Of a stretch of 64,000 bases of DNA, positions 33,789 through 43,024 are shown piece after piece. Source of the DNA: Streptomyces novaecaesareae (GTDB taxonomy: Bacteria; Actinomycetota; Actinomycetes; Streptomycetales; Streptomycetaceae). The translations under genes and the position numbers were made by a program. Within the stretch, counting starts at the first letter, position 1; each line of letters starts with the position of its first letter. The DNA lies in contig NZ_JNWQ01000001.1 in the NCBI RefSeq assembly GCF_000716875.1, forward strand, positions 62,001 through 126,000, written 5' to 3'. The notes under the pieces are model-generated. The model saw only the letters and a list, made by a program, of their open reading frames with translations, was not told the origin of the DNA and searched no databases.

Positions 33789-34268
33789 GCGTGTGTGGTG
33801 AGTCTCCGGAAGATGTGGGGAGTCGCGGCCACACGCGGTGACGGTCAGGGGTGGCGCATCACGCGCACGGACACCCACGGACACCGCGGTGACCGCCTGG
33901 CGTCAGATCAGGGCAGCGGAGAGAGTGCTCATCGCGTTGTCCCTTCGGAAGGTGCTCGCTCGGCTGCCGGCCGGCCCACTACTCTGTGGCCGACGCCGCG
34001 CTGCACGCCCCCATTACAGCCACGCCGCGGGCGCGCTGTCAACGAGCAAGATCACTCACGACTCGCTCACTCGCCACTTACCCACCACCGGAGACAGGAG
34101 CGGGGAACGGCCGTGGAACGCGCGGTCGACCTGGACGAGGCCGCCGAGCGGATCGCCGCCCGCACCAGCTGACCGGCTCGGCTCCCGGCGCTGCGGCGAC
34201 GGGCCGCCGCTCCCCCCGGAGGCGGCGGCGCATCGGGTCCGTGACGGCCGGTGTCGTGGCGCGGTGGG
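33789..34268. other. 480-bp region without a convincing gene
   Basis: Two fragments stand out. On the minus strand a 9-codon frame MSTLSAALI ends near 33905, after an AAGGGA-like site, and could be a leader peptide. On the plus strand GTG at 34113 opens a 19-codon frame VERAVDLDEAAERIAARTS that resembles the start of a longer enzyme but stops. Neither can be supported as a gene. Confidence 0.3.
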
Positions 34269-35447
34269 TCAGCGCAGGTAGTCGGCCAGGCCGGCCGGCT
34301 TGAGCCCGGCGGCGTCGGCGGCGGCCAGGGCGCGCTGGAGGTCGGTGGCCAGGGTGTCGGTCCAGTGCATCAGGACGACGTCGCCGGGCTGCAGCAGGCC
34401 CGGGTGCCAGATGGTGGAGGCGCCCCAGCTGAAGTCCGCGTCGGCGGTGAGCACGGTGCGGATGCCGCAGTTGGCGGCGGCCTGCAGGGTGTCGGCGTTC
34501 CAGGCGAAGAACGGCGGACGGAAGACCACCGGCGCGGTGCCGAAGATGCGGGTCAGGGAGTCGCGGGCGTCGCAGATCTCGACCTGCTGCTGGTCCGCCG
34601 GGAGCTTGCTGAGGTCGGAGTGGGAGACGCTGTGGTCCTGGATCGAGGAGCCGGGCACGGCGGTGACCCGCCGGAAGAACGCCGGGTCGGTGCCGGCCGG
34701 CATCGGCAGCGGGAAGGCGGTGATCGGCAGCCGGTGGTCGGCGATGAACTGCTCCGCCTCGGGGGTGCGCTGCCACCCGTCGTCCACGGTGAAGAAGGCG
34801 ACCTTGTCGGTGGTCGGGACGGCGCCCGCCGCCACGGCCGGGGCGGGTGTGGGGCCGTCCACTCGGACGTCGTTCACCGAGAACGGGCCCTGCTGGTACC
34901 AGCCGTGCACGTACAGCCGGATGCTGCGCGCGTTCGGGCCGGTGGTGAAGCGGGTGGTCAGCCGCTGCCAGCCGCCTTGGGTGCTCTCCGTCCAGGCGGG
35001 TGCGACGTCCCTGCCGGTGCCGGTGGCGCCGAGGTGGACGAAGCTGCCGCGCACCCAGGCGGAGGCGGTGTAGGTGGTGCCGGGCTGGACGGAGACGGTC
35101 TGCGCGCATTCGCCGGTGGAGTCGGCGTCGGCCGGGGTGACGGTCAGTGCGGAGGCGCCGGAGTGCGGGGCGGCGGTGGTGACGGCGGCCTCGGCCGGCC
35201 CGCCGGTGCAGCTCCAGCCGGGGATGCTGCCCCAGTCCGCGAGGTTCGGCGCGGGCACCTCGAAGCCGGGGTTGGTCGCCAGGTTGACGGTCGCAGCGGT
35301 CGCAGCGGTCGGGCCGGCCGGAGGCGCCGCGCCGGTCGCCCCGGACGGCGTGCCCGCAGGGGTGTCGGCGGAGGCCGTGGGTACGGCGAGGGCGGTGAGC
35401 AGCGCGACGGAGGCGGCCAGTGCGGACAGGCGCGTGGACATCGACAC
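34269..35447 (-). CDS. Secreted polysaccharide deacetylase with N-terminal carbohydrate-binding domain
   Basis: A protein of about 392 residues. The signal peptide ends near PTASA. Residues about 50-190 form a jelly-roll CBM-like domain (NLATNPGFEVPAPNLADWGS, FSVNDVRVDG). The C-terminal NodB-type deacetylase has FFTVDDGWQ for motif 1 (usually TFDDGP), the zinc motif HSVSH, FRPPFFAWN, and VLMHW with the catalytic His. It would remove acetyl groups from chitin, peptidoglycan or a related glycan. The GTG at 35447 has GGAG 7 nt upstream; ATG 35441 is possible. A dre-like site upstream (35610-35621) suggests control by the GlcNAc regulator DasR. Confidence 0.9.
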   Translation of the reverse strand: MSMSTRLSALAASVALLTALAVPTASADTPAGTPSGATGAAPPAGPTAATAATVNLATNPGFEVPAPNLADWGSIPGWSCTGGPAEAAVTTAAPHSGASALTVTPADADSTGECAQTVSVQPGTTYTASAWVRGSFVHLGATGTGRDVAPAWTESTQGGWQRLTTRFTTGPNARSIRLYVHGWYQQGPFSVNDVRVDGPTPAPAVAAGAVPTTDKVAFFTVDDGWQRTPEAEQFIADHRLPITAFPLPMPAGTDPAFFRRVTAVPGSSIQDHSVSHSDLSKLPADQQQVEICDARDSLTRIFGTAPVVFRPPFFAWNADTLQAAANCGIRTVLTADADFSWGASTIWHPGLLQPGDVVLMHWTDTLATDLQRALAAADAAGLKPAGLADYLR

Positions 35448-35605
35448 GTGAGGACTCCAGCGTGTGGGGGAGGCGCCCGTGGGGAGGGCGGGAACGGAAT
35501 CCGGGCCGTGGAGCCGGGGCGCTCCCGGAGGGGCGGGAGCGGAAGGGGGAGCGGAAGGCGGGAGCGGAAGGGGGTGATGGCGCGCCGCACGCGGACCGAA
35601 GAGCA

Positions 35606-35634
35606 ACAATGGACTGGACCAATACGCCCGTCAA
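35606..35634 (-). promoter_or_regulatory. Candidate promoter with DasR-like (dre) site
   Basis: On the minus strand TTGACG (35634-35629) and CATTGT (35611-35606) are 17 bp apart, a plausible promoter. Within it TGGTCCAGTCCA (35621-35610) matches 10 of 12 positions of the dre core TGGTCTAGACCA. Position relative to a chitin/peptidoglycan-type deacetylase gene is sensible. Confidence 0.4.
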
Positions 35635-35739
35635 GGGAACGGAAGGTGAACCGGATCGCCATCGCCCAAGCGCGGCAAGGGACAAGACGGATCGTCAAAA
35701 CCCGTACCGGACAAACCGATCGGGAAGCCCCGGCGGAGG

Positions 35740-37566
35740 TCAGCTGAGGTAGAGCTCCTCGATGTCCTCCGCGTAGTACTCCACGGCCGCCGCCCGTCGC
35801 AGCTTGAGCGAGGGTGTCAGCAGGCCCTGCTCCTGGCTGAACTCCCGTGGCAGCAGCCGGAACGCGCGGATGGACTCGGCCCGGGACACCGCCGTGTTCG
35901 CCGCCGCCACCGCGCGCTGGATCTCGACGTGCAGCTCCTCGTCGGCGAGCACCGCCCACGGGTCCAGCTGCTCCCGCCTGCGGGTCTTCAACCAGTGCGC
36001 CAGCGCCGCCGGGTCGAGCGTGATCAGGGCGGCGACGTACGGGCGGTCGTCGCCCACCACCAGGCACTGGGAGACCAGCGGATGCGCCTCGACCCGCTCC
36101 TCCAGCGCCGCCGGGGCGAGATTCTTGCCGCTGCTGGTGACGATCAGGTCCTTCTTGCGGCCGGTGATGGTCAGGTAGCCGTCCTCGTCCAGCCGCCCCA
36201 GGTCGCCCGTGGCGAACCAGCCGTCGACCAGTGACTCGGCGGTGCACCGCGGGTGGTTGAGGTAGCCGTCGAAGACCGAGCCGCCGCGCACCCACACCTC
36301 GCCGTCGTCGGCGATCGCCACCGAGGCGCCCGGCACCGGCTGCCCGACCGTGCCGAGCTTCTGCCGTCCGGCCGGGTTGGCGGTGATCGCGGCGGTGGTC
36401 TCGGTCAGCCCGTAGCCCTCGTACAGCTGCAGGCCGGCGCCGCTGAAGAACAGGCCCAACTCGCGGCGCAGCGTGGAACCGCCGCACATCACGCTGCGCA
36501 CCCGGCCGCCGAACACCGCGCGCAGCCTCGGGTAGACGGTCCGTTCGTACGCCAGGTGGCGCAGCCGCAGTGCGGCGCCGGGCCCGGGGCCGCGCCCGAA
36601 GGCCTTCTGCTCCCGGGCGGCGGCCCAGTCCACGGCCACCTGCCGGGCCTGCTCGAAGAGTTCGCCGCGCCCGGCGTCCTCGGCGGCCCGCCGGGCCTGC
36701 CGGAAGATCTTCTCGAAGACGTACGGGACGGCGTGCAGGAAGGTCGGCCGGAAGCTCTCCAGCGCGGGCAGCAGCGCGTCGGTGGAGACGTCGGGGACGT
36801 GGCCGATCCGGAAGCCGCCGCGGATCGCCGCGATCTGCACGGCCCGCCCGTACACGTGGGCGAGCGGCAGGAACAGCAGGGTGCTGGGCCGGCCGCCGCC
36901 GGTGTCCCGCAGGGCCTCGCCCCAGCCGGCGAGCAGGGCGTCGGCTTCGGCGGCCAGGTTGGCGTGGGTGATCAGGCAGCCCTTGGGGCGGCCGGTGGTG
37001 CCGGAGGTGTAGACGACGGTGGCGATGTTCTGGGCGGCGACGCCGAGGCGCTGGCGGTGCACCAGGGAGTCGGGCACGCCCCGGCCGTCCTCGGTGATCG
37101 CGGCGACGCAGTCGCGGTCCAGTTGCCAGATGCCGGCGAGGTCGGGTAGCGCGTCGCAGACCGCGCCGACCGTCATCGCGGCGTCCTCGTCCTCGACCAG
37201 GCAGGCCACCGCCTGGGTCTCGGCGAGGATCCAGCGCACCTGCTCGGGGGCGGCCGTCGGGTAGACCGGGACGGTGATCGCGCCGATCGACCAGAGCGCG
37301 TAGTCGAAGAGAGTCCACTCGTAGCGGGTGCGGGACATCAGGGCGACCCGGTCGCCGTAGCGCACGCCGTGGGTGAGCAGGCCCTTGGCCAGGGCGAGCA
37401 CCTCATTCCGGAACTCCAGGGCGGTGACGTCCTGCCACCGTCCGTCGTCCGTGCGCCGGGACACCTGGACCAGGCCGGGGGTGCGGTCGGCGGTGTCGTA
37501 GAGGGAGTCGGCGAGTCCACCGGCGGCCTCGGGCACGACCGCGGCGGGAGTGGTGAACTCGCGCAC
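35740..37566 (-). CDS. Long-chain fatty acid-CoA ligase (AMP-binding, FadD15-like)
   Basis: A 608-residue adenylate-forming enzyme. The P-loop-like motif is VVYTSGTTGRPKG, followed by the linker motif YEGYGLTETTAAI, the ATP-ribose contact FATGDLGRLDEDGYLTITGRKKDL, and the C-terminal catalytic Lys region SSGKNLAPAALE. It activates fatty acids with ATP and CoA, feeding beta-oxidation or lipid synthesis. Start is GTG at 37566 following GGGAGGACC. No operon partner is close. Length is normal for the FadD15 group. Confidence 0.95.
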   Translation of the reverse strand: MREFTTPAAVVPEAAGGLADSLYDTADRTPGLVQVSRRTDDGRWQDVTALEFRNEVLALAKGLLTHGVRYGDRVALMSRTRYEWTLFDYALWSIGAITVPVYPTAAPEQVRWILAETQAVACLVEDEDAAMTVGAVCDALPDLAGIWQLDRDCVAAITEDGRGVPDSLVHRQRLGVAAQNIATVVYTSGTTGRPKGCLITHANLAAEADALLAGWGEALRDTGGGRPSTLLFLPLAHVYGRAVQIAAIRGGFRIGHVPDVSTDALLPALESFRPTFLHAVPYVFEKIFRQARRAAEDAGRGELFEQARQVAVDWAAAREQKAFGRGPGPGAALRLRHLAYERTVYPRLRAVFGGRVRSVMCGGSTLRRELGLFFSGAGLQLYEGYGLTETTAAITANPAGRQKLGTVGQPVPGASVAIADDGEVWVRGGSVFDGYLNHPRCTAESLVDGWFATGDLGRLDEDGYLTITGRKKDLIVTSSGKNLAPAALEERVEAHPLVSQCLVVGDDRPYVAALITLDPAALAHWLKTRRREQLDPWAVLADEELHVEIQRAVAAANTAVSRAESIRAFRLLPREFSQEQGLLTPSLKLRRAAAVEYYAEDIEELYLS

Positions 37567-37902
37567 GGTCCTCCCCAGTTCGGTGCCGGTTGTCCGGGTG
37601 GAGCGAAACTATCGGATCGCTCCGCAACTGCCCAGGGTTGTGACGGTGACGCGACGAGATCGGCACAGGTCCGCGCGGATGGTGCCGCGGCCGGCTTCTG
37701 ACGTGTGCAGGGCAGGTGGGGAAGTGGATTGGTTCGCCCCTCGAACGAGTGGTCAGGGCGTAGTAGAGTCGCGCAGACCTGTGGCCGGGAGCCCCCTCCG
37801 AACCCTCCTCACCGTCCCCCAGCGCGTCCCACCGCTCCCACGGCTCCCGCCGCCGCGCCCACCCTCCCCGTCCGCGCCTGGCACTTCCCGACCGAGGACT
37901 CC

Positions 37903-40900
37903 ATGCGTCTGCGCAGCAGCTCGATCCGCGCGAAGATCATCGCGCTGCTCCTGGTGCCCATCGTGGCGCTCACCGCCCTGTGGGTGTACGCGACGATCGC
38001 CACCACCGGGGACGCATGGAACCAGCTGGGGATCAGCCGTACGTACAAGGAGTTCGCCGGCCCGGTCGACCAGTACTCCATCGACCTGCAGAACGAGCGC
38101 CGCGCCGCCGTCCAGCGGCTGGCCGACCCGCGCTCGCCCGTCGCCCGGGACGTCTACGAGCACGCCAAGACCCTCACGGACCGCAGCCTCGCCGTGCTGC
38201 GGCAGAGGAAGGACGACTCCGGCAGCAAGCTCTCCGCCGCGCAGCGCGGCCGCTTCGTGCAGATCCTCGCCGCCGCCGACCAGATCGGCCCGCTGCGCGC
38301 CCAGGTCGGCCGCGCCGCGCTGAACTGGGAGTTCGCGCTGGACCAGTACAGCGACCTGGTCAAGCCGGTGTTCGGCTTCCGCTCCGCCTACGTCGCCCGG
38401 CAGAGCGGCCAACTCCCGCGCCAGGGCACCATCCTGATCGAGCTGGTGCGCGCCCGCGAGTACCTGTCGCAGGAGGACGCCGCGATGGAGGGCCTGCGCA
38501 CCGGCGTCGCCAAGCCCACCGCCGAGCAGTTCCAGATCGCCCTGGACGCCCTGCACAACCAGCAGGCGCTGTTCACCGTCTACATCGCCGAACTGGAGCC
38601 AGCCGACCAGTACGACTACATCGCCCTGCGCGGCGGTGAGGCCTGGGGTGCGCTGGCCCGCGCCGAGGCGGACTTCGTCGGCGCCGGCGGTCCCGAGCGG
38701 GTCGTCCAGGCCCTCAACAGCGACTCCTGGCGGGAGACCGCCGACCGGGCGCTCGGCGACCTCTCGTCGATCAACAGCCGGATCTCCGCCGGGCTCGACG
38801 AGAGCGCCCGGTCCGCCGCGATCGCGATGCTCTGGCGCGGCGGCATCGCCGGGGCGGTCGGCCTGGTCGCGGTCGTGCTCTCGGTGATGATCTCGTTCCG
38901 GATCGGCCGGGGACTGGTCCGCGAGCTGATCGGCCTGCGCAACGCGGCCGACGAGCTGGCCGGCACCCGGCTGCCCTCCGTCATGCTGCGGCTGCGCCGC
39001 GGCGAACCGGTGGACGTGGCCACCGAGGCGCCCGGACTGCACTTCGGGGACGCCGAGATCGGCCAGGTCGGCCAGGCCTTCAACGCGGTGCAGCGGGCCG
39101 CCGTCGAGGCCGCCGTCGAGCAGGCCGAACTGCGCCGCGGCGTCTCGGCCGTCTTCGTCAACCTGGCCCGGCGCAGCCAGGTGCTGCTGCACCGGCAGCT
39201 CACCCTGCTCGACACCATGGAACGCCGCACCGAGGACCCGGCGGAGCTGGAGGACCTCTTCAAGGTCGACCACCTCACCACCCGCATGCGCCGTCACGCC
39301 GAGGGCCTGATCATCCTGGCCGGCGGCTCGCCCGGGCGCGCCTGGCGCAAGCCGGTCCGGATGGTGGACGTGGTCCGGGCGGCGGTCGGCGAGGTCGAGG
39401 ACTACGCCCGGGTGACCGTCCGGCCGTTCCCCGGCACCGGCCTGCTCGGCAGCGCCGTCGCGGACGTCACCCACCTGATCGCCGAACTGGTCGAGAACGC
39501 CGCGGTGTTCTCCCCGCCGAGCACCCAGGTCACCGTCCAGGGCGAGGTGGTGGCGCACGGCTTCGCGCTGGAGATCGACGACCGGGGGCTCGGGCTGAGC
39601 GAGCAGCTGCTCGCCGAGATCAACGAACGCCTCGCCGTGGAGCAGGAGTTCGACCTCGCCGACACCGACCGGCTGGGCCTGTTCGTGGTCAGCCGGCTGG
39701 CCCGGCGGCACGGCGTCCGGGTGCACCTGCGGCCCTCCCCGTACGGCGGGACGACGGCGGTGGTGCTGATTCCCCGCGAGCTGCTCGCGGAGGCGCCGGA
39801 CGGGCTGCCGGAGCCGTCCGCGGCCGGTCGGCGGGCGGCGGCCGGTGGCCGGCGCGGGCAGCGGGACCTGGTCGCGGTGCCGGGGTCTGGGACGGGGGGT
39901 GCCTCAGGGACGCCGGCCAGGGTTGCGTCCGGGGCCTCCGCCGGGGCCGCTGCCGGGGCCTCCGGCGGGACGTCCCTCGGGGCGTCGGCCGCTTCGGAGT
40001 CCGACGGCACTGGTGGTCGGCACCGGGACCGGGGGACGGGTGGGCCCCGGCCCTCCGCGCCGGAACCGGATCGTACGGCGGGCGGTCTGCCGCGCCGGGC
40101 CTCGCGGACCAAGGGCGGGCCGGTCCTGGTCCCCGCGCCCGGGACGGACGCCGAGGACGCGCCGGGGACGGGGCGGCACCGGCGGGAGGACGTGGTGGTG
40201 GCTGCCGCCGCCGAGGCCGTCGCGGCGGCCGAAGCCGCGGCCGGTTCCGCGGCCGGTTCCACGGCCGGCTCCGGGGCCAGCGCCGGGACCGCTTCCGGGG
40301 CCGTCGGAGCTGCCGAGGCTCCGCCGACGGACGCCGCGCCCGTGGACGCCGCAGCCCGGACGGCGGGCGGCCTGCCACGGCGGGTCCGGCAAGCGAACCT
40401 GGCACCGCAGCTGAAGGAGCAGCTCACCGAGCAGCTGAAGGAACGACTCCGTGGCGGGAGTGGGCCGGACGGACGGGTCGGGGAGGACACCGCCGGGGGA
40501 GCGCGCGCAGCTCGCGACGCCGCCCGGCAGACCCGGGAGGTCCGGGAGCGCTCGCCCGAGGAGGCCCGGGCCACCTTCGCCTCGTTCCAGCGCGGCTTCA
40601 CCAGGGGGCGCGGTGCCACCGCCCCGGCCGACCGGCCCGTCCAGGGCGGCGGCCGGCCCACCGCCGTACCCGCCTGGCAGCCGCCGGACCAGTCCCGTCG
40701 GGCGATCAGCCCGGCACCCTCCCCGGCGGCGCTGCCCGCGCCCTCGGACACCGGGCGGGCGCCGCTCGCCCGCCGGCTGCCGCCCGGACAACCGGTCCGC
40801 CGGAACCCTGACCCCGGATCACCCGTATCACCTGTCGTACCGGCACCATCTGCACGACCGGCACCGCCCGCTCGACCCGCACCACCCGCTCAACCCGCAC

Positions 40901-40926
40901 CTTCAGCGGAAGGAACTGATTCATGA
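37903..40926 (+). CDS. cvnA: Conservon sensor protein CvnA (nitrate/nitrite-sensor-like histidine kinase)
   Basis: A 1007-residue membrane protein. It has TM1 (about 10-32), an extracytoplasmic NIT-type helical domain (about 40-305), TM2 (about 313-333), a HAMP-like linker, and a HATPase domain at about 520-630 (LIAELVENAAVFSPPS, DDRGLGLS, RLGLFVVSRLA). The last ~370 residues are Ala/Gly/Pro-rich and carry two TAGGLPRR motifs. A phosphoacceptor His is not obvious. Conservon sensors interact with CvnB-D in a membrane complex likened to a eukaryotic G-protein-coupled receptor. The four genes are translationally coupled. ATG at 37903 has GAGGA upstream. Confidence 0.93.
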   Translation: MRLRSSSIRAKIIALLLVPIVALTALWVYATIATTGDAWNQLGISRTYKEFAGPVDQYSIDLQNERRAAVQRLADPRSPVARDVYEHAKTLTDRSLAVLRQRKDDSGSKLSAAQRGRFVQILAAADQIGPLRAQVGRAALNWEFALDQYSDLVKPVFGFRSAYVARQSGQLPRQGTILIELVRAREYLSQEDAAMEGLRTGVAKPTAEQFQIALDALHNQQALFTVYIAELEPADQYDYIALRGGEAWGALARAEADFVGAGGPERVVQALNSDSWRETADRALGDLSSINSRISAGLDESARSAAIAMLWRGGIAGAVGLVAVVLSVMISFRIGRGLVRELIGLRNAADELAGTRLPSVMLRLRRGEPVDVATEAPGLHFGDAEIGQVGQAFNAVQRAAVEAAVEQAELRRGVSAVFVNLARRSQVLLHRQLTLLDTMERRTEDPAELEDLFKVDHLTTRMRRHAEGLIILAGGSPGRAWRKPVRMVDVVRAAVGEVEDYARVTVRPFPGTGLLGSAVADVTHLIAELVENAAVFSPPSTQVTVQGEVVAHGFALEIDDRGLGLSEQLLAEINERLAVEQEFDLADTDRLGLFVVSRLARRHGVRVHLRPSPYGGTTAVVLIPRELLAEAPDGLPEPSAAGRRAAAGGRRGQRDLVAVPGSGTGGASGTPARVASGASAGAAAGASGGTSLGASAASESDGTGGRHRDRGTGGPRPSAPEPDRTAGGLPRRASRTKGGPVLVPAPGTDAEDAPGTGRHRREDVVVAAAAEAVAAAEAAAGSAAGSTAGSGASAGTASGAVGAAEAPPTDAAPVDAAARTAGGLPRRVRQANLAPQLKEQLTEQLKERLRGGSGPDGRVGEDTAGGARAARDAARQTREVRERSPEEARATFASFQRGFTRGRGATAPADRPVQGGGRPTAVPAWQPPDQSRRAISPAPSPAALPAPSDTGRAPLARRLPPGQPVRRNPDPGSPVSPVVPAPSARPAPPARPAPPAQPAPSAEGTDS

Positions 40927-41342
40927 CCACTTCGACGCAGCCGTCCGGGGACCTCAACTGGCTCCTGGACGACCTGGTGGGGCGCGTCGCAGCCCTGCGG
41001 CACGCGGTGATCCTGTCCAGCGACGGCCTGGCCACCGGCGCCTCCCGCGACCTCGACCGCGAGGACGCCGAGCACCTGGCCGCCGTCGCGGCCGGGTTCC
41101 ACAGCCTGGCCAAGGGGGCCGGCGGGCACTTCAAGGTCGGCGGCGTCCGGCAGACCATGGTCGAGCTGGACGAGGCGTTCCTGTTCATCACGGCCGCCGG
41201 TGACGGCAGCTGCCTCGCCGTGCTGAGCGACGCCGAGGCCGACATCGGCCAGATCGCCTACGAGATGGCCCTGCTGGTCAAGCGGGTCGGCGAGCACCTG
41301 GCCGCCGAGCCGCGAACCGAAACCGCCCCGCCGGGGAGATGA
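40923..41342 (+). CDS. cvnB: Conservon protein CvnB (roadblock/LC7 domain)
   Basis: A 139-residue roadblock/LC7 (MglB-like) protein: LNWLLDDLVGRVAALRHAVILSSDGLATGAS, then DREDAEHLAAVAAGFHSLAKGAGGHF and a FITAAGDGSCLAVLSD strand. Such proteins bind and regulate the partner Ras-like GTPase (CvnD). ATGA overlaps on both sides couple it to cvnA and cvnC. Confidence 0.95.
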   Translation: MTTSTQPSGDLNWLLDDLVGRVAALRHAVILSSDGLATGASRDLDREDAEHLAAVAAGFHSLAKGAGGHFKVGGVRQTMVELDEAFLFITAAGDGSCLAVLSDAEADIGQIAYEMALLVKRVGEHLAAEPRTETAPPGR

Positions 41343-41938
41343 GCGGGCCGATGGCGGATCCGAAGGCGGACGTGCCGGACGGCCCGGAGGTGCCGGTGGG
41401 CACGGACGGGCCGTCCGGCGCGGGGTCGTCACCGGACAGGGACACATCGGCAGGCCCGGGCGCTGCCCACGATGTGGACGCTTCGGCGGACGCGGAGCGG
41501 GAGGCCCCGGACGGGACCGGACCCGAGGTCGACCTGTTCCGGCCGCGCACCCCGGTCGACGACCGCTGGTTCGACGACGAGGCCGGCCCGGTGGTGCGGC
41601 TCTTCTCGATGACCCGCGGCCGCACCCGGCCGGTCGAGGAAGGGCTGTTCGACCTGATCTCGCTGGTCACCGCCGCCGAGCCCGGGGCGGCCGCGGGGGC
41701 CGTGCCCGCGCACGTCCTCGACCCGGAGCACCAGACGCTGCTGGCCCTGTGCCGCCGCGAACCGCTCTCCGTCGCCGAGCTCGGCTCCTACACCGACCTG
41801 CCGGTCAGCGTGGTGCGGGTGCTGCTCGGCGACCTCTACGACGCCGAGCTGATCAGCGTCACCCGACCCGTTCCGCTCGCCGAGCTGCCGGACGAGCGCC
41901 TGCTGCGAGACGTGATCAATGGACTCCGTGCGCTCTGA
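41339..41938 (+). CDS. cvnC: Conservon protein CvnC (DUF742)
   Basis: A 199-residue protein. The first ~75 residues are an acidic, Pro/Asp/Gly-rich disordered extension, longer than in most CvnC proteins. The DUF742 core starts at VVRLFSMTRGRTRP and includes LDPEHQTLLALCRREPLSVAELGSYTDLPVSVVRVLLGDL, a winged-helix-like unit. CvnC function in the complex is unknown. Coupled to cvnB (ATGA) and overlaps cvnD by 20 bp. Confidence 0.93.
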   Translation: MSGPMADPKADVPDGPEVPVGTDGPSGAGSSPDRDTSAGPGAAHDVDASADAEREAPDGTGPEVDLFRPRTPVDDRWFDDEAGPVVRLFSMTRGRTRPVEEGLFDLISLVTAAEPGAAAGAVPAHVLDPEHQTLLALCRREPLSVAELGSYTDLPVSVVRVLLGDLYDAELISVTRPVPLAELPDERLLRDVINGLRAL

Positions 41939-42590
41939 CCACCACCCCCGCCCGGACGGTGCCGGCTCCCGCCCGGACGGTGCCGGCTCCCGCCCGGCGA
42001 ACGCCAACGACCCACGCTGGCGCGGTGGTCCGGCCGTCGCGGTGAAGATCCTGGTCGCGGGAGGGTTCGGCGCGGGCAAGACCACCCTGGTCGGCTCGGT
42101 CAGCGAGATCCGGCCGCTGCGCACCGAGGAGGAGCTCAGCGAGCTGGGCCGCCCGGTGGACGACACCTCGGGCGTGGAGGCGAAGCGCACCACCACCGTG
42201 GCGATGGACTTCGGCCGGATCGACCTGCGGCCCGGCCTCGCGCTGTACCTGTTCGGGACGCCCGGGCAGGACCGGTTCTGGTTTGTCTGGGACGAGTTGG
42301 CCCGCGGCGCGCTCGGCGCCCTGGTGCTCGCCGACACCCGGCGGCTGGCCGACTGCTTCCCGTCGGTCGACTTCTTCGAGCAGCGCGGCATCCCGTTCGT
42401 GGTCGCGGTGAACTGCTTCGAGGGCACCGACCGGTTCTCGCCGGACGAGGTCCGCGACGCGCTCGACCTCGACCCGGACATCCCGGTGCTGCTCTGCGAC
42501 GCGCGGCTGCGGGAGGACGGGAAGGACCTGCTCGTCGCGTTGGTCGAGCATGCCGCGGCCCGCCGCCAACACGCCCTCGCCCGGGCCTGA
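41919..42590 (+). CDS. cvnD: Conservon GTPase CvnD
   Basis: A 223-residue Ras-like GTPase. It shows P-loop AGGFGAGKTTLVGS, switch region VEAKRTTTVAMDFGRI, and DxxG replaced by FGTPGQDRFWFVWDEL. The base-recognition NKxD is reduced to VAVNCFEG, usual for this family. The first ~25 residues contain two PDGAGSR repeats. It is expected at the membrane with CvnA-C. A strong terminator hairpin follows. Confidence 0.95.
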   Translation: MDSVRSDHHPRPDGAGSRPDGAGSRPANANDPRWRGGPAVAVKILVAGGFGAGKTTLVGSVSEIRPLRTEEELSELGRPVDDTSGVEAKRTTTVAMDFGRIDLRPGLALYLFGTPGQDRFWFVWDELARGALGALVLADTRRLADCFPSVDFFEQRGIPFVVAVNCFEGTDRFSPDEVRDALDLDPDIPVLLCDARLREDGKDLLVALVEHAAARRQHALARA

Positions 42591-42605
42591 TTGCACCCGG
42601 CGAGT

Positions 42606-42633
42606 GGCCCCTGATCCGGCCTGATCAGGGGCC
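42606..42633 (+). terminator. Terminator of the conservon operon
   Basis: Perfect 10-bp arms GGCCCCTGAT (42606-42615) and ATCAGGGGCC (42624-42633) around an 8-nt loop, 16 bp after the cvnD stop. Confidence 0.75.
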
Positions 42634-42880
42634 GGGCGGCACCGGTACGGGCCTGCGTTCCGTCCATCGTTCCGCTCGCCGTTCCAGCCGTCGTCTCATT
42701 CTGTCGTCCGCATTCCGGACGGTCGGCGCACGGAAGGTTGCCTAGACAGGCCCGGCCGTGGAAGGCTCTGTGGACGAGGGCCACCCGACCGTGTCGTCGG
42801 GAGCGGAGGTTTCACGCAGAAGGCTCGCGCGGATGTCTCGCGCGGATGTTCTCGCGCAGAACGAGGGGGAGGGCAGCAGG

Positions 42881-43024
42881 ATGACCGTCGGCCAGCGACG
42901 CATCACCACCGCCGTGTCCGGATCCCTCATGCCCGGTCGCGTCACCCCGGGTCCTGCCGCCGCGGTGCTCACCGTCCGCCGCTACATCGACCACGCGCTG
43001 ATCTGTAGCGCGTGTTGTCGCTGA
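42881..43024 (+). CDS. Candidate leader peptide ending in a Cys cluster
   Basis: A 47-codon frame starting ATG 42881 with GGGAGG upstream. Its end, LTVRRYIDHALICSACCR, resembles the actinobacterial putative leader peptides (cysteine-attenuator type), which have an R-R/H-[VI]-D motif and terminal Cys codons. A GTG at 42965 would give just the 19-residue core. Three Cys codons lie in the last five, suited to ribosome stalling under Cys shortage. The next convincing gene is the winged-helix regulator at 43512, nearly 490 bp on, so what it would attenuate is unclear. Confidence 0.45.
   Translation: MTVGQRRITTAVSGSLMPGRVTPGPAAAVLTVRRYIDHALICSACCR

Noticed and set aside
33879..33905. Short minus-strand frame MSTLSAALI upstream of the reductase-hemerythrin gene
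   Set aside because: Nine codons with a fair ribosome-binding site, but no Cys or regulatory codons and no attenuator hairpin; cannot be told from chance.
34113..34172. 19-codon plus frame VERAVDLDEAAERIAARTS
   Set aside because: Looks like the N-terminus of an enzyme, but too short and no remaining homology after the stop to call a pseudogene.
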